Of a DNA stretch of 64,000 nt, positions 1 to 9,419 are shown one piece after another. Source of the stretch: an uncultured Lachnospiraceae bacterium (GTDB lineage: Bacteria; Bacillota; Clostridia; Lachnospirales; Lachnospiraceae). The position numbers were made by a program, and so were the translations under genes. The notes below the pieces were generated by a model that saw nothing but the letters and a program-made list of their open reading frames with translations, did not search any database and was not told the origin of the DNA. The DNA lies in NCBI GenBank assembly GCA_910577825.1, contig CAJTOK010000006.1:25422-89421 (forward strand), in the 5' to 3' direction. The stretch's first letter is position 1; each line of letters begins with the position of its first letter.

Positions 1-2442
1 AATCCTTACAGCATTAGTATTTTCACCATTCACCAAAGCTTCACCAAAATCAATATTTGACTTATTAAGCCTTTCAATATAATGTGTAAAGCCAAATATG
101 CCCCTGTGCCCGTTTTCTGTAAATTCAATAGACTGCTGCAAAAGAATATCAAGGTTTGCCGCCCTTTTTTCACCGGCAGGCATAGCCGACATAATATTAT
201 AATATCCTGTTTCCTTATAAATGCACTGCAATATTTCATAAACAGAAGAATATTTTGATATATCCTGGTAACGTGAAAGCATAGTACAGAACTTATCCAG
301 TTTTTCTGCAAGTTTCTTTCCTTCTTCAGGATTAAGTGGAATTTTTTCTTTATATTTTTCAATGCTAAAATCTTTTTCCAGCTTTACATATGGACAATTA
401 TCTTCTGTGCCATATATTTTAATAAAAAGAAGCACACTGTCCATATAATTTAATGTACGTGGCAATGCTGCAATACAGGCAAGTTCTTCATCTGTTATAT
501 TTCCTATAACAGAACGCATTACAGCCACAAGTGGTATATCCTGCCTTGGATTATCAATAATCTTCAGGAAGTCAAGCACAGTACATACTTCCATTGCCGA
601 AAAATATCCTGTCTTAGTATCAGAATATGCAGGTATCCCCATATCTGTAAGGGTTTCTATAAATTCTTCTGACCAGCCGCTTATACTTCTTAAAAGTATA
701 ACAATATCCCTGTATTCTGCACGCCTGTAACCATCCCTTCCACTTACATAAAGCGGGTTGTCTCCCTGTACCATGCCACGTATGCAGTCACCTATTGACG
801 CCGCTTCCAGCACACGTTTTTCAATATTCTCTGCTTCTTCGCTTTTCTGTTCAATAAGAAGCACATCTGTTTTTACTGGAATATTTAAATCTGTATCATT
901 ATAAACCCTGCCTGTTACAAGTTTTGCATCATTATCATAATTAATCCCGCCAAGGCATTCTTTCATAATATTTTCAAAAATAAAATTAGAAGATTCCAGC
1001 ACAATTTCCCTGCTTCTGAAATTTTTATGCAAATCTATTCTCTGGTACTTACTGCCAGAAACAGTATAACTATTATATTTCTGCATAAAAAGTCCAGGCC
1101 TTGCAAGGCGGAACTGGTAAATGCTCTGCTTTACATCACCCACCATAAAAAGATATGGCTTTTTCTCTGGTGCACGGCAAAGGCTTGTCAGTATAAGCTC
1201 CTGCACAAAATTACTATCCTGGTATTCATCCGTCATAATTTCCTCGTAAAATTCCTGTAATTCACATGCAGCATCACTTGGCTTTACTTTGCCATCTTCT
1301 TTACAGGTAAGGATATTAAGTGCAAAATGTTCCATATCTGCAAAATCAAGAATACCCTCTTCCCTTTTTTTTGCAGCAAATAAAACAGAAAAATCCTTAA
1401 CCAGTTTAACCAGTTCCATTACAAGAGGATACATAGCCTTAATATCATCAAGCATATCCTCTGGTGCCTGGTAGAAGAAATTTCTTTTAAGAACCTGCAG
1501 CCCGTTTTTCTGGTAACTTTCCCTGATTGCCTTAACCTCTTCTTTTTTCTCTGGAATAATACTTGCATCACGTTTTGCAGAAAGCCTTGTCGGGTTAAGC
1601 AGGCAGAAGGCATTATAATAACCAGTATAACTGCCTGCTTCCATTACCATTTTAATCTGCTTTATATCAGATTCTATAGCATCACAATAAATACCTGGCC
1701 CGCCACTGCTATTACATACTTCCAGCGCCCTTGCTGCCGCCGCCATATAATCATTTAACGCAGCATTTATATATTTTTTAAGCTCCTTCATCCACAGGGT
1801 TTCTTCAAATTCATCCATTGTACTGCATGAATACATATCTGCACAGCCCTCAAGCCACTCCTCCGGCCATGGGTAACTCATGGATATATTAAAAAGCCTT
1901 AACACAAGTTCTTCTATATTACTGTCTGTCCTTCCAGGTGAGAAACTCTCTGTAAAGTCAAGAAAACCCTGGTTATTATTTTCCCTGCTTTCCTGGTACC
2001 TGCTTTCCATAAGTTCTTCCAGTATATCAGTTTTCATTATTGCAAGTTCATTCTCATCTGCAACCCTGAAAGACGGGTCCAAATCAATTACATGAAAATA
2101 ATTGCGTATAATATTCTGGCAGAAGCTGTCTATAGTTGTTATCTGTGCATTATGCAAAAGTGCTGCCTGCCTCTGGAGATGCTCATCACCAGGATTTTCT
2201 AAAAGCATCTTCTCTATTGCATCACCTACACGGTTTCTCATTTCTGATGCTGCCGCCTTTGTAAAAGTTACAACAAGCAGCCTGTCTATATCCACAGGCC
2301 TGCTTCTGTCTGATATAATCTGTATAATCCTTTCTACAAGCACAGCAGTCTTACCTGAACCTGCTGCCGCAGATACCAGTATATTCCTGTCACGCAGGTT
2401 TATTACAAGTTCCTGTTCCTCTGTCCACTTTGCATCTGCCAT
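1..2442 (-). CDS. addA: AddA, ATP-dependent helicase/nuclease subunit A (partial, 3' end outside window)
   Basis: The frame is open from an ATG at 2442 to the window edge (814 codons); about the last third of the protein lies outside. AddA is the UvrD-like motor and nuclease subunit of AddAB, which resects double-strand breaks for RecA loading. The N-terminus reads MADAKWTEEQ, followed by the Walker A region SAAAGSGKTAVL near residue 25, then VTFTKAAASEMR and the DEYQDSN helicase motif II. The visible part stops in ENTNAVRI, just before the expected 'IHKSKGLEFP' motif. A GAAAGG ribosome site precedes the ATG. It lies 22 bases after addB, in the same operon. The C-terminal RecB-type nuclease domain cannot be seen. 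Confidence 0.95.
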   Translation of the reverse strand, partial: MADAKWTEEQELVINLRDRNILVSAAAGSGKTAVLVERIIQIISDRSRPVDIDRLLVVTFTKAAASEMRNRVGDAIEKMLLENPGDEHLQRQAALLHNAQITTIDSFCQNIIRNYFHVIDLDPSFRVADENELAIMKTDILEELMESRYQESRENNNQGFLDFTESFSPGRTDSNIEELVLRLFNISMSYPWPEEWLEGCADMYSCSTMDEFEETLWMKELKKYINAALNDYMAAAARALEVCNSSGGPGIYCDAIESDIKQIKMVMEAGSYTGYYNAFCLLNPTRLSAKRDASIIPEKKEEVKAIRESYQKNGLQVLKRNFFYQAPEDMLDDIKAMYPLVMELVKLVKDFSVLFAAKKREEGILDFADMEHFALNILTCKEDGKVKPSDAACELQEFYEEIMTDEYQDSNFVQELILTSLCRAPEKKPYLFMVGDVKQSIYQFRLARPGLFMQKYNSYTVSGSKYQRIDLHKNFRSREIVLESSNFIFENIMKECLGGINYDNDAKLVTGRVYNDTDLNIPVKTDVLLIEQKSEEAENIEKRVLEAASIGDCIRGMVQGDNPLYVSGRDGYRRAEYRDIVILLRSISGWSEEFIETLTDMGIPAYSDTKTGYFSAMEVCTVLDFLKIIDNPRQDIPLVAVMRSVIGNITDEELACIAALPRTLNYMDSVLLFIKIYGTEDNCPYVKLEKDFSIEKYKEKIPLNPEEGKKLAEKLDKFCTMLSRYQDISKYSSVYEILQCIYKETGYYNIMSAMPAGEKRAANLDILLQQSIEFTENGHRGIFGFTHYIERLNKSNIDFGEALVNGENTNAVRI

Positions 2443-2464
2443 ATATAATCTGCCTTTCTATCTA

Positions 2465-5400
2465 TTATTTATTATTTTCCTGCTGGTATATTTTAGCAAG
2501 TACATCATCATCACTTAACTTATCCAGTACCCTGTACTTATTGCCTGGTATTCTGGCATCAAACCTGCATATCCCCTTATATCCACAATAATCACAAGCT
2601 GTTTTTCCTTCTGCATCATTCTTTTTGTAGGGGCTTGCTTCTGTCCTTCCCTCCATAATTTCATTGCCCATATCCACAATATTTTTCTGCGTATATGATA
2701 TAATCCTGTCAAAATCCTTTGTTGTAATTGCCTGTGATGCTTTCTTTAACTTACCATTTTTATCGGTGCTAAATGGTGCTACTACCGATGAAACTGCAGC
2801 TGGAAGGCGGCCTGTCCCTGAATCAAAATTTGAATCAAGCAAAGGAAGTACAGGGTCATCTTCATTTACAATGCCTCTCATTTTAAGGCTTTTTAACATT
2901 TCATTTCCAATTTCATCTTTATCTGGTTTACCCTCAATTACAGGGTTAGCAATATTATAATAAAGTACACCTGCCGGTATCACAATCTTTGTTTCTTCTG
3001 CCGCTTCCATAGCCGCTTTCAGGTAAATTACAAGCTGCATCTGCAGGCCATAATAAAGGTCTGAAAGTGACATTTCTTTTTTTCCTGTTTTATAATCAAC
3101 AATCTTTATATAAGTACATTTATCATCTTTATATTCATCAATCCTGTCAATACGGCCTATAAGATGTATTGTATCTTTCTGGTTATCACCAGCACCCCCG
3201 TTATCCTCTGTTACATCAAATTTAAATTCACTTTCCACCGTATCAAACTTTCCAAGTTTCATCTGTTCTGTTATAGCCCATACAGTCCTGGTTAAAAGCT
3301 TCCTAAGCCTTGTCACCATATAAGTATCCCTTTCTGTTTCATACATAAGGCTGTTTTTATATTTTGCAACAGCTTCTTCAAGACATTTATCTGCCTGTGC
3401 CTGCTGCTCCTTCTCCGTAAGCTCCCACCACTGTTTTCCATCTTTTAAGAGCTTGTCAGTATACAGCTTTAAAGCATCATGTACAATATTTCCTATATCA
3501 AAAAATTCTACTTTATGTTCTGCCCTTTCCTCTAAACGCAGCCCGTACTGTACAAAATATGAAAATGCACATGCTGCATACCTTTCAAGCTGTGAAGTGC
3601 TTCCCCTGAACACTTCATTATAGAGTGCCTTTGCTGCCCTTGCTGAAATTTTGCTTTTTATCTCTCTGTAAAAAGAAGCATTTACCAGCTTTAAAAGCAT
3701 ATCATTATAATTATTATTTCCAAGATAAAATTTATAAAGCTCACCCCACTTGCTGTTACTATAATCACATCTTCTAAGCCCGTTTATAAAATATTTTAAA
3801 CCAAGGTCATTTGACAAGATATGTTCTGTATCATTTCTTGTTTCTTCTGCCTGTACACTAAGGCCTGGAAACATTTTTATTAATCTTTCTATAATATATG
3901 AAGGATTCTGTGCATGTCCGTCATTACCCGTTTCACAGTATGTTATATAAAGATGGCATGAAGGTTTGGTCATATTAAGATAAAGGTAAAACTGTTCCTG
4001 GTATACAAGTTCCCTTGAATCTGGCGCTATTTCAAATTCCCGGCCAGCCAGAAAGCTTCTCTCTGAATCAGAAAGTATGCCCCCGCCACTGTTTCCTGAA
4101 GGGATATTTACATCATTAACACCTGTAAAGAATAAATATTTAATTCCTGAAATACGTGTCCTTGATATATCACCCACAACAATCTGGTCAGTACCAGGCG
4201 GTATAAGCCCTATCCTTGCTTCTGAAAATCCTGTATCAAGCAGTTCTTTAAACTCAGGAAGTTTCATTTCTTCATCACCAAGAAGTTCCACAAGCCTGTC
4301 AAATACAGATAATACAATTTCATAAATCTGGCCATATTCACCCGCAAGGACGAGTTCCCCTTTTTGTGTAAATTCATCTGCCTTTTCCATAATAAGCCTG
4401 TAAAAACCATGCTTATCAAAAAAGTTGCAGAATGCTTCTGCAAAATGCCTTACAGTGTGCTTTCCAGGAACAACTTCTTTATAAAGCGGCATTAATATTT
4501 CTTCTACCCTTACACGTACAGAATTTATAACACTGTCTGCATATTCCTTTGATTCGTCAGTACACCTCTGGTATACATAACCGCTTCCCCACTCTTTATT
4601 CCACTTTTTATGTCCCCTTATGCCCGTTGCAAGGATAAAATTATCTGTAACATCAGACTGTTCTTTTGTAGTCCCTGCAAAGCTTCCTTTAAGATACCTC
4701 ATTATATCTTTATAGGCAAAATCTTTTATAAAAATATCAAGTATTGCATCTATAGCTTCAACAAACGGGTTTGACAGTATACTTTTCTTCTGGTCAACAA
4801 AGCATGGAAAACCAGCCTGTTTCATTTCATTATCAATTATAATCCCGTAAGCCTGCAAGTCACCTGCTATTATTGCAATATCTTTATATCTGCATTTCTT
4901 CTCCCGGAGCAGGTGTTTAATCTCCTGTATAATAAATGAAACTTCATCTCCTGGCTGTTTTAATAAATGTATTGAAATTTCACCAGGGTTTTTATATTTT
5001 ACAGCCGGGTAACGGAACAGGTTCTTTTCAAGCGCAGAAAGTGAAGGTGCACCTGCAAACCTGCTTTTATTTTCATCTTTACTTGTCCATATATTGTCAC
5101 ATACCTCTATATTATTTTCATATGCAATATCCCTGAGCCTGCATATAGTTTTCCTGCTCATATGGAAAAGGCGGTGTGTTGCACCTGGGCTTGTAACTGG
5201 CTCTGTATCATCTATTGCCACAGTTACATAAACTTTTTCTGCTGCCTTCATAAATTCTGCAAGAAGCTTGTACTGTAATGGTGTAAAACCAGTAAAACCA
5301 TCAAGATATATAACACTTCCCCTGATAAGTGATGATTTGCCTGCAATTTCTGAAAATACAGTTATAATTTCTTCTGAAGTAATATAATTATTATTTATAT

Positions 5401-5905
5401 AATCAAGAAATGCCTTGTAAGCTATGGACATATCTTCAAGTTTTCTTTTAAGCACAGGTTTTTTTTCTGCGCTGCCAATCATCCTGCCTAGCATTTCATC
5501 ATTAACACCATACTGCACAAGTTCTGATAAAAAGGATTTTATTTCTGTAATATAACCTTTTTTATGGATGTTCCTTCCAAAATACCCGAGTTCATCCTGC
5601 TTGTCTATAAGGACTTTCTTCAGTATCATGGTTTTGCCCATATCATCAAGTACAGGCTCATTGCCCGCCCCAAGTTCAGTAAAAACCCTGAAAGCAAGCC
5701 TTAAAAAACTCTGTACATCAATATTCATAATCCCCTTAGAAGGGCTTAATTCCACAAGTTCTTTCTGTGTCTGCATTGTAAACTGCTCAGGCACAATTAT
5801 TATATATTCTTTTCCAGGGTTTTTAAACGCTCCACTGGCCGCCATATGCTGCACATAATATGTTTTCCCCCTGCCTGGGCCACCAAGTATAAATTGTAAT
5901 GACAT
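2465..5905 (-). CDS. addB: AddB, ATP-dependent helicase/deoxyribonuclease subunit B
   Basis: A 1146-residue protein, the usual size for AddB. It starts MSLQFILGGPGRGKT, a Walker A motif at residues 8-15. The RecB-family nuclease core shows IVDYKTGKK near residue 940. The C-terminal CDYCGYKGIC plus an upstream Cys in the ACAFSYF segment match the four-cysteine iron-sulfur staple of AddB. AddB pairs with AddA in double-strand-break resection and, in Firmicutes, carries one of the two nuclease domains. The ATG at 5905 follows AAAGGAG. It is the first gene of addB-addA and is co-directional with replication leaving oriC. Confidence 0.97.
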   Translation of the reverse strand: MSLQFILGGPGRGKTYYVQHMAASGAFKNPGKEYIIIVPEQFTMQTQKELVELSPSKGIMNIDVQSFLRLAFRVFTELGAGNEPVLDDMGKTMILKKVLIDKQDELGYFGRNIHKKGYITEIKSFLSELVQYGVNDEMLGRMIGSAEKKPVLKRKLEDMSIAYKAFLDYINNNYITSEEIITVFSEIAGKSSLIRGSVIYLDGFTGFTPLQYKLLAEFMKAAEKVYVTVAIDDTEPVTSPGATHRLFHMSRKTICRLRDIAYENNIEVCDNIWTSKDENKSRFAGAPSLSALEKNLFRYPAVKYKNPGEISIHLLKQPGDEVSFIIQEIKHLLREKKCRYKDIAIIAGDLQAYGIIIDNEMKQAGFPCFVDQKKSILSNPFVEAIDAILDIFIKDFAYKDIMRYLKGSFAGTTKEQSDVTDNFILATGIRGHKKWNKEWGSGYVYQRCTDESKEYADSVINSVRVRVEEILMPLYKEVVPGKHTVRHFAEAFCNFFDKHGFYRLIMEKADEFTQKGELVLAGEYGQIYEIVLSVFDRLVELLGDEEMKLPEFKELLDTGFSEARIGLIPPGTDQIVVGDISRTRISGIKYLFFTGVNDVNIPSGNSGGGILSDSERSFLAGREFEIAPDSRELVYQEQFYLYLNMTKPSCHLYITYCETGNDGHAQNPSYIIERLIKMFPGLSVQAEETRNDTEHILSNDLGLKYFINGLRRCDYSNSKWGELYKFYLGNNNYNDMLLKLVNASFYREIKSKISARAAKALYNEVFRGSTSQLERYAACAFSYFVQYGLRLEERAEHKVEFFDIGNIVHDALKLYTDKLLKDGKQWWELTEKEQQAQADKCLEEAVAKYKNSLMYETERDTYMVTRLRKLLTRTVWAITEQMKLGKFDTVESEFKFDVTEDNGGAGDNQKDTIHLIGRIDRIDEYKDDKCTYIKIVDYKTGKKEMSLSDLYYGLQMQLVIYLKAAMEAAEETKIVIPAGVLYYNIANPVIEGKPDKDEIGNEMLKSLKMRGIVNEDDPVLPLLDSNFDSGTGRLPAAVSSVVAPFSTDKNGKLKKASQAITTKDFDRIISYTQKNIVDMGNEIMEGRTEASPYKKNDAEGKTACDYCGYKGICRFDARIPGNKYRVLDKLSDDDVLAKIYQQENNK

Positions 5906-5945
5906 TTAATTCTCCTTTATTATAATTTATAACTATTATAACATA

Positions 5946-5974
5946 AAAGGTGCATCTTTTACAGATACACCTTT
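5946..5974 (-). terminator. Intrinsic terminator after the small membrane protein gene
   Basis: Arms AAAGGTG and CACCTTT, with an inner ATC/GAT pairing, form a hairpin. Read on the minus strand, a T-rich stretch follows. It sits 6 bases past the stop of the gene at 5980-6426 and ahead of addB. Confidence 0.6.
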
Positions 5975-5979
5975 ACAAG

Positions 5980-6426
5980 TCATTTTGCCTTATGTTCATC
6001 TAAAACATTGTCTACTTCATTTAAAATCATTTTCTCTGTATACTGGCCTTCATCAGACAAAACAACCTCATCTACTGACGCCCCAGCTGCAAGCTGGTTT
6101 GAAATTGATTCCACAGAAGGTTTCATAAGAGGGTACATTGCAGATACTGTATCATCAAGGTTTGTCATCTCAACTGATTTTACCTGCTCCTCATCAAGAA
6201 CCACCTGCAAATTAATAACACTGTCGCCTACCGTCATTTCCTTGTTATAGACACCCGCTTCATAAACAGCAGTCTTTTCATTATCTACCTGTTCTTTGCT
6301 TTCATCTTTACCATCAGGCCAGAACATAAAAAACAGTATTATAAGCAGCAGTATGCCAAGGCCTGCAAATATAGCTGTATATATAATTTCCCTCATCTGT
6401 AAAATCACAATCCTGGTTCTTGACAT
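5980..6426 (-). CDS. Membrane-anchored hypothetical protein, weakly FMN-bind-like
   Basis: A 148-residue protein if read from the ATG at 6426. A longer frame begins at 6465, but only 6426 has a strong ribosome site (AAAGGGAGG, four bases before ATG). Residues about 12-32 form one membrane span, then a charged linker and an extracellular domain of about 100 residues. The segment AGVYNKEMTVGDSVINLQV and the C-terminal VDEVV...YTEKMILNEV resemble the layout of small FMN-binding (RnfG/NosR-type) domains. The flavin-linking SGAT motif is absent, so flavin binding is doubtful. Function unknown. It lies between addB and queT with its own terminator. Confidence 0.75.
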   Translation of the reverse strand: MSRTRIVILQMREIIYTAIFAGLGILLLIILFFMFWPDGKDESKEQVDNEKTAVYEAGVYNKEMTVGDSVINLQVVLDEEQVKSVEMTNLDDTVSAMYPLMKPSVESISNQLAAGASVDEVVLSDEGQYTEKMILNEVDNVLDEHKAK

Positions 6427-6513
6427 AGTACCCTCCCTTTCCAAGAATGATTTACTGGAATCCATTTATACAATATATTCTGTACCCTGTTTTAATATTC
6501 CTGCTAAATATAT

Positions 6514-7050
6514 TTATGCTTTTATAACCGGTTTTGAAGCAACTGCCCCGAAAATCTGTCCTCTGTATTTACCCAGTGCACGTACAAGTACCGTTCCAAG
6601 TATACAGCATGAAATCACTTCGCCAATTCCTACAGTAGCCATAAGAAACGGAATAGTCAAATCCACTCCTTTAAAGAATACTGGCGGTACACCATAAGCA
6701 TATTTAAGTATAAATGGAACAATAAGCATATTAGCTATTACCGGAGGCAATGTAAGCGCAAATTTATGGTTTCTTAAAAGATATGTACCCACTGCACCAA
6801 TTAACGTTGCAAGGCTTCCAAATATTATATCCGGAAGCAGGCTTCCTACAAGTATATTTGACAGGAAACAGCCTATAAAAAGACCTGGTATTGCGGCTGG
6901 CGTGAAATAAGGCAGAACTGTTAAAGCCTCTGAAATCCTTATCTGGATTGAACCTGAAGCAAGACCGAAAGCACTTATAAAATACGTAAGTACAATATAA
7001 ACTGCTGCAATCATTGCTGACTGTGTGACAAATAGAATTTTTTTGTTCAT
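6514..7050 (-). CDS. queT: QueT family queuosine-precursor transporter (ECF S-component)
   Basis: A 178-residue polytopic protein beginning MNKKILFVTQSAMIAAVYIV with about five to six hydrophobic spans. The segment SGSIQIRISEALTVLPYF is typical of the QueT family of substrate-binding S-components for energy-coupling-factor transporters, which import preQ1 or related queuosine precursors. No ECF ATPase genes lie nearby, so it probably shares a module encoded elsewhere. The leader carries a probable preQ1-I riboswitch, which supports the assignment. ATG at 7050; AAAGGAG, the ribosome site, is part of the proposed aptamer tail. Confidence 0.9.
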   Translation of the reverse strand: MNKKILFVTQSAMIAAVYIVLTYFISAFGLASGSIQIRISEALTVLPYFTPAAIPGLFIGCFLSNILVGSLLPDIIFGSLATLIGAVGTYLLRNHKFALTLPPVIANMLIVPFILKYAYGVPPVFFKGVDLTIPFLMATVGIGEVISCCILGTVLVRALGKYRGQIFGAVASKPVIKA

Positions 7051-7059
7051 AATTTTAAT

Positions 7060-7102
7060 CTCCTTTAGTTTTGATATGCGGATGGAAGGTCCCGAACACC
7101 CG
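7060..7102 (-). promoter_or_regulatory. Probable preQ1-I riboswitch upstream of queT
   Basis: On the minus strand a 6-bp stem, CGGGTG pairing with CATCCG (one G-U), encloses a 12-base loop starting TTC. It is followed by an A-rich tail, CAAAACTAAAGGAG. This is the minimal preQ1-I layout (stem, loop beginning UUC, A-rich tail re-entering the loop). Loop bases CCTT can pair with AAGG of the tail, which is also the ribosome site, so ligand binding would block translation of queT. The loop departs from the best-known subtype. Confidence 0.65.
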
Positions 7103-7126
7103 GGCTGTTTTTATAAAAAAACAGCC
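7103..7126 (-). repeat. Inverted repeat in the queT leader
   Basis: GGCTGTTTTT and AAAAACAGCC form a perfect 10-bp stem with a 4-base loop directly 5' of the riboswitch-like stem. No T-run follows on the minus strand, so it looks like a stabilising leader hairpin rather than a terminator. Confidence 0.5.
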
Positions 7127-7143
7127 AAAACACAACAATCCAG

Positions 7144-7172
7144 AGTATATCACAACTATATCCCGATTTCAA
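7144..7172 (-). promoter_or_regulatory. Sigma-A promoter for queT
   Basis: Minus strand: TTGAAA (7167-7172), 17-base spacer, TATACT (7144-7149). Transcription would start just upstream of the leader hairpin and riboswitch. Confidence 0.7.
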
Positions 7173-7212
7173 GATGGTTTGCCAATAAAATTATGTGTAA
7201 AAAAGAACGCTG

Positions 7213-7262
7213 TGAACAAATGTGCAAAGTATAAGAAAAAGAATATTGAACAAATGTGCAAA
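7213..7262 (+). promoter_or_regulatory. Two direct-repeat operator sites upstream of the sugar-acid locus
   Basis: TGAACAAATGTGCAAA occurs at 7213-7228 and again at 7247-7262, 34 bases apart (about three helical turns). The core ACAAATGTGCA recurs in the palindrome at 9420-9445. The second copy ends 15 bases before the -35 box at 7276, the same gap as at the second promoter. The likely binder is the SorC regulator at 13534-14505 (inference). Confidence 0.65.
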
Positions 7263-7275
7263 AGGTGAGAAAATG

Positions 7276-7304
7276 TTGAAATTAAAAAAAGGCTATGTTA
7301 TGAT
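7276..7304 (+). promoter_or_regulatory. Promoter of the kinase-gntP unit
   Basis: TTGAAA (7276-7281), 17-base spacer, TATGAT (7299-7304). It lies just downstream of the two operator repeats and 87 bases before the kinase start. Confidence 0.7.
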
Positions 7305-7391
7305 AATTCCACAAAGAAAACTCATTAGAAAAAACTCCCGGGATAAATATGAGGATTTCTGGAAACTTATAAGAAAAGGAGTGAAGGAATA

Positions 7392-7910
7392 ATGAATATT
7401 TTAGTTATTGATGTGGGAACATCCAGTATGCGTGGCATTTTATTTACACATGAAGGAAAAGTCCTGGCAGAAAACCAGATTCTTTACCATGTATGTTATA
7501 AGGGGAACAGCTGGGTGGAACAGGCCGCTTCAGACTGGGAAAATGCCTTATATAATATTGCGAAGGAAATTGCCAAAGCAGCCGGTGCAAACAAATGGAA
7601 AATAGATGCCATAACAATTACTTCACAGCGTTCTTCCGTAATTCCTGTAGATAAATCTATAAGGCCATTATGTAATGCAATTATGTGGCAGGATAAACGA
7701 ACCAATGAAATTTGCGAACAGCTTAATACGCAGAATGATAAAATATTTTCATTATGCGGTTCCAGGGTAAATCCTGTTTTTTCTGCCAGCAAAATGACAT
7801 GGTTACGTGAAAACCGCCCTGAGATTTATGCAAAAACATATAAATTCCTGGTAATACCTGATTACCTTAACTATTTAATAACTGGTGAGTTATGCACAGA
7901 TTATACTTAA
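7392..7910 (+). pseudogene. FGGY-family carbohydrate kinase, truncated to the N-terminal third
   Basis: Only 172 residues remain; FGGY kinases (xylulokinase, gluconokinase and relatives) are about 500. The start MNILVIDVGTSSMRGILF is the phosphate-binding loop of the N-terminal actin-like lobe. The sugar-binding region TSQRSSVIPVD and IMWQDKRTNE follow. The frame ends TGELCTDYT and then a stop, where intact relatives continue (often DYTYASR). The second lobe with the ATP site is gone, so the product cannot be an active kinase. AAAAGGAG precedes the ATG, and the promoter and operators look intact. A large internal deletion is the simplest explanation. Confidence 0.85.
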
Positions 7911-7998
7911 TGAAAAAGGGAAAGCACAGATGAACCGTCTGTATAAAAAAGTGTGGGGAGGAAAATTAAAAAACGGGAACTTTGAATTTCAGGTTTAA
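7900..7998 (+). pseudogene. C-terminal gene tail left after the deletion
   Basis: In another frame, directly at the kinase stop, an open stretch of 32 codons reads NEKGKAQMNRLYKKVWGG and ends FEFQV before a stop at 7996-7998. It has no start of its own. It looks like the tail of a protein whose body was lost in the event that truncated the kinase. The parent family is not recognised. Confidence 0.45.
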
Positions 7999-8022
7999 AC
8001 AATAAAAGAAAGGAGAGAGAGT

Positions 8023-9402
8023 ATGGGTACAGCAATAGGTTTGATAGGTTTAGGCGTTGCTATTGGTTTTCTTGTCTATATGGCATTCAAGGGGCACGGG
8101 ATTATCGTAGTAGCACCAATAGCCGCAATGATAGCAATTTTATTTTCTTATGGCCTGAAAGGGCACTTTATGGCATCTTATACCATTACATATATGGAGG
8201 GGTTTGCTAATTACGCAAAAAATTATTTTCCAATTTACCTGCTTGGCGCAATCTTTGCAAAATTAATGGATATCACAGGCAATGCCTTGTCGATTGCCCA
8301 TTTCTGCACAGAAAAACTTGGAAAATCAAGGGCAGTCCTTTCTGTAGTAATTACATGTGCAATTCTTACTTACGGCGGCGTTTCTTTATTTGTAGTAGCA
8401 TTTGTAATGCTTCCTGTAGCAACAGCGTTATTCCAGGAGGCAGACGTTCCAAAAAGGCTTATTCCGGGATGTATTGCGCTGGGTGCATTTACATTTACAA
8501 TGACAGCACTTCCCGGCAGCCCGCAGGTACAGAACACAATACCAATGCAGTATTTCGGGACAGATTCATTTGCCGCCCCAGGTTTAGGGGTTATCGCATC
8601 CGTCATTATGTTTGCTGGCGGAATGATATGGCTTACGTACCGTACCAATAAAGCAAAAGCTGCTAATGAAGGATATGGGAATTATAATGACCAGGCAGAG
8701 AAGACAGATGGAAGTATACCAAATATCTTAATGGCAGCATTACCAATCCTTATTATCCTGGTGGTAAACCTGGTACTTTCCAAAATAGTATACCCGTCTT
8801 TAGATGGTGCTTATATGGAAGAAGAATTTGGAAGTACATTAGCTGCTAACAGTGGTACATGGAGTGTATTAATTGGTATGCTGGTATCTATATTATTCCT
8901 GCTTGTCTTTAACTTTAACAAGGTAAAAGACAAAATAAAAGACGGCTTAAAAACAGCTTCTATTGATTCACTTACACCATTAGTTAACAGCTGTGCAGTA
9001 GCAGGGTTTGGTTCAGCAGTAAAAATCCTCCCTATTTTTGCCGTTGTTTCAGGGGCAGCACTCAGCCTGTCAGCCATACCGCTTTTAAGTGAAGTAATTT
9101 CAGTAAACCTTTTATGTGCAATGACAGCATCTGCCTCAGGAGGCCTTAGTGCAGCACTGGAAGTTATGGGAGAGACTTTCCTGGCTTCTGGAATCAACCC
9201 GCAGGTACTGCACCGCCTGGCTTCTATATGTTCTGGCGGGCTGGATAACCTTCCTTATAACGGGGCGACAGTAACTGTCCTTGCATTATGCGGCATGACA
9301 CATAAGCAGTCATACCTGGATATGTTTATGGTGGCTACAGTTATTCCAATCGTTGCATCAGTCGTTGTAATGGTTCTTGGCTCTTTTGGATTATGTTTTT
9401 AA
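8023..9402 (+). CDS. GntP-family gluconate/sugar-acid:H+ symporter
   Basis: A 459-residue membrane protein with about 12 hydrophobic segments. The start GTAIGLIGLGVAIGFLVYMA, the conserved central TALPGSPQVQNTIP and the C-terminal SGGLDNLPYNGATVT are characteristic of the GntP/citrate-type permease family. It would import a sugar acid, and takes the place that a phosphotransferase system holds in the classical ula operon. AAAGGAG lies 8 bases before the ATG. The partner kinase upstream is truncated, so imported substrate may not be phosphorylated by this locus. Confidence 0.9.
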   Translation: MGTAIGLIGLGVAIGFLVYMAFKGHGIIVVAPIAAMIAILFSYGLKGHFMASYTITYMEGFANYAKNYFPIYLLGAIFAKLMDITGNALSIAHFCTEKLGKSRAVLSVVITCAILTYGGVSLFVVAFVMLPVATALFQEADVPKRLIPGCIALGAFTFTMTALPGSPQVQNTIPMQYFGTDSFAAPGLGVIASVIMFAGGMIWLTYRTNKAKAANEGYGNYNDQAEKTDGSIPNILMAALPILIILVVNLVLSKIVYPSLDGAYMEEEFGSTLAANSGTWSVLIGMLVSILFLLVFNFNKVKDKIKDGLKTASIDSLTPLVNSCAVAGFGSAVKILPIFAVVSGAALSLSAIPLLSEVISVNLLCAMTASASGGLSAALEVMGETFLASGINPQVLHRLASICSGGLDNLPYNGATVTVLALCGMTHKQSYLDMFMVATVIPIVASVVVMVLGSFGLCF

Positions 9403-9419
9403 AGTATTATATATCACCT

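Noticed and set aside
30..362. 110-codon minus-strand frame near the left edge
   Set aside because: The continuous AddA frame runs through it in another register and matches AddA motifs up to the window edge.
7025..7268. Two overlapping short plus-strand frames
   Set aside because: They cover the queT leader, riboswitch-like element and operator repeats, and lack family features.
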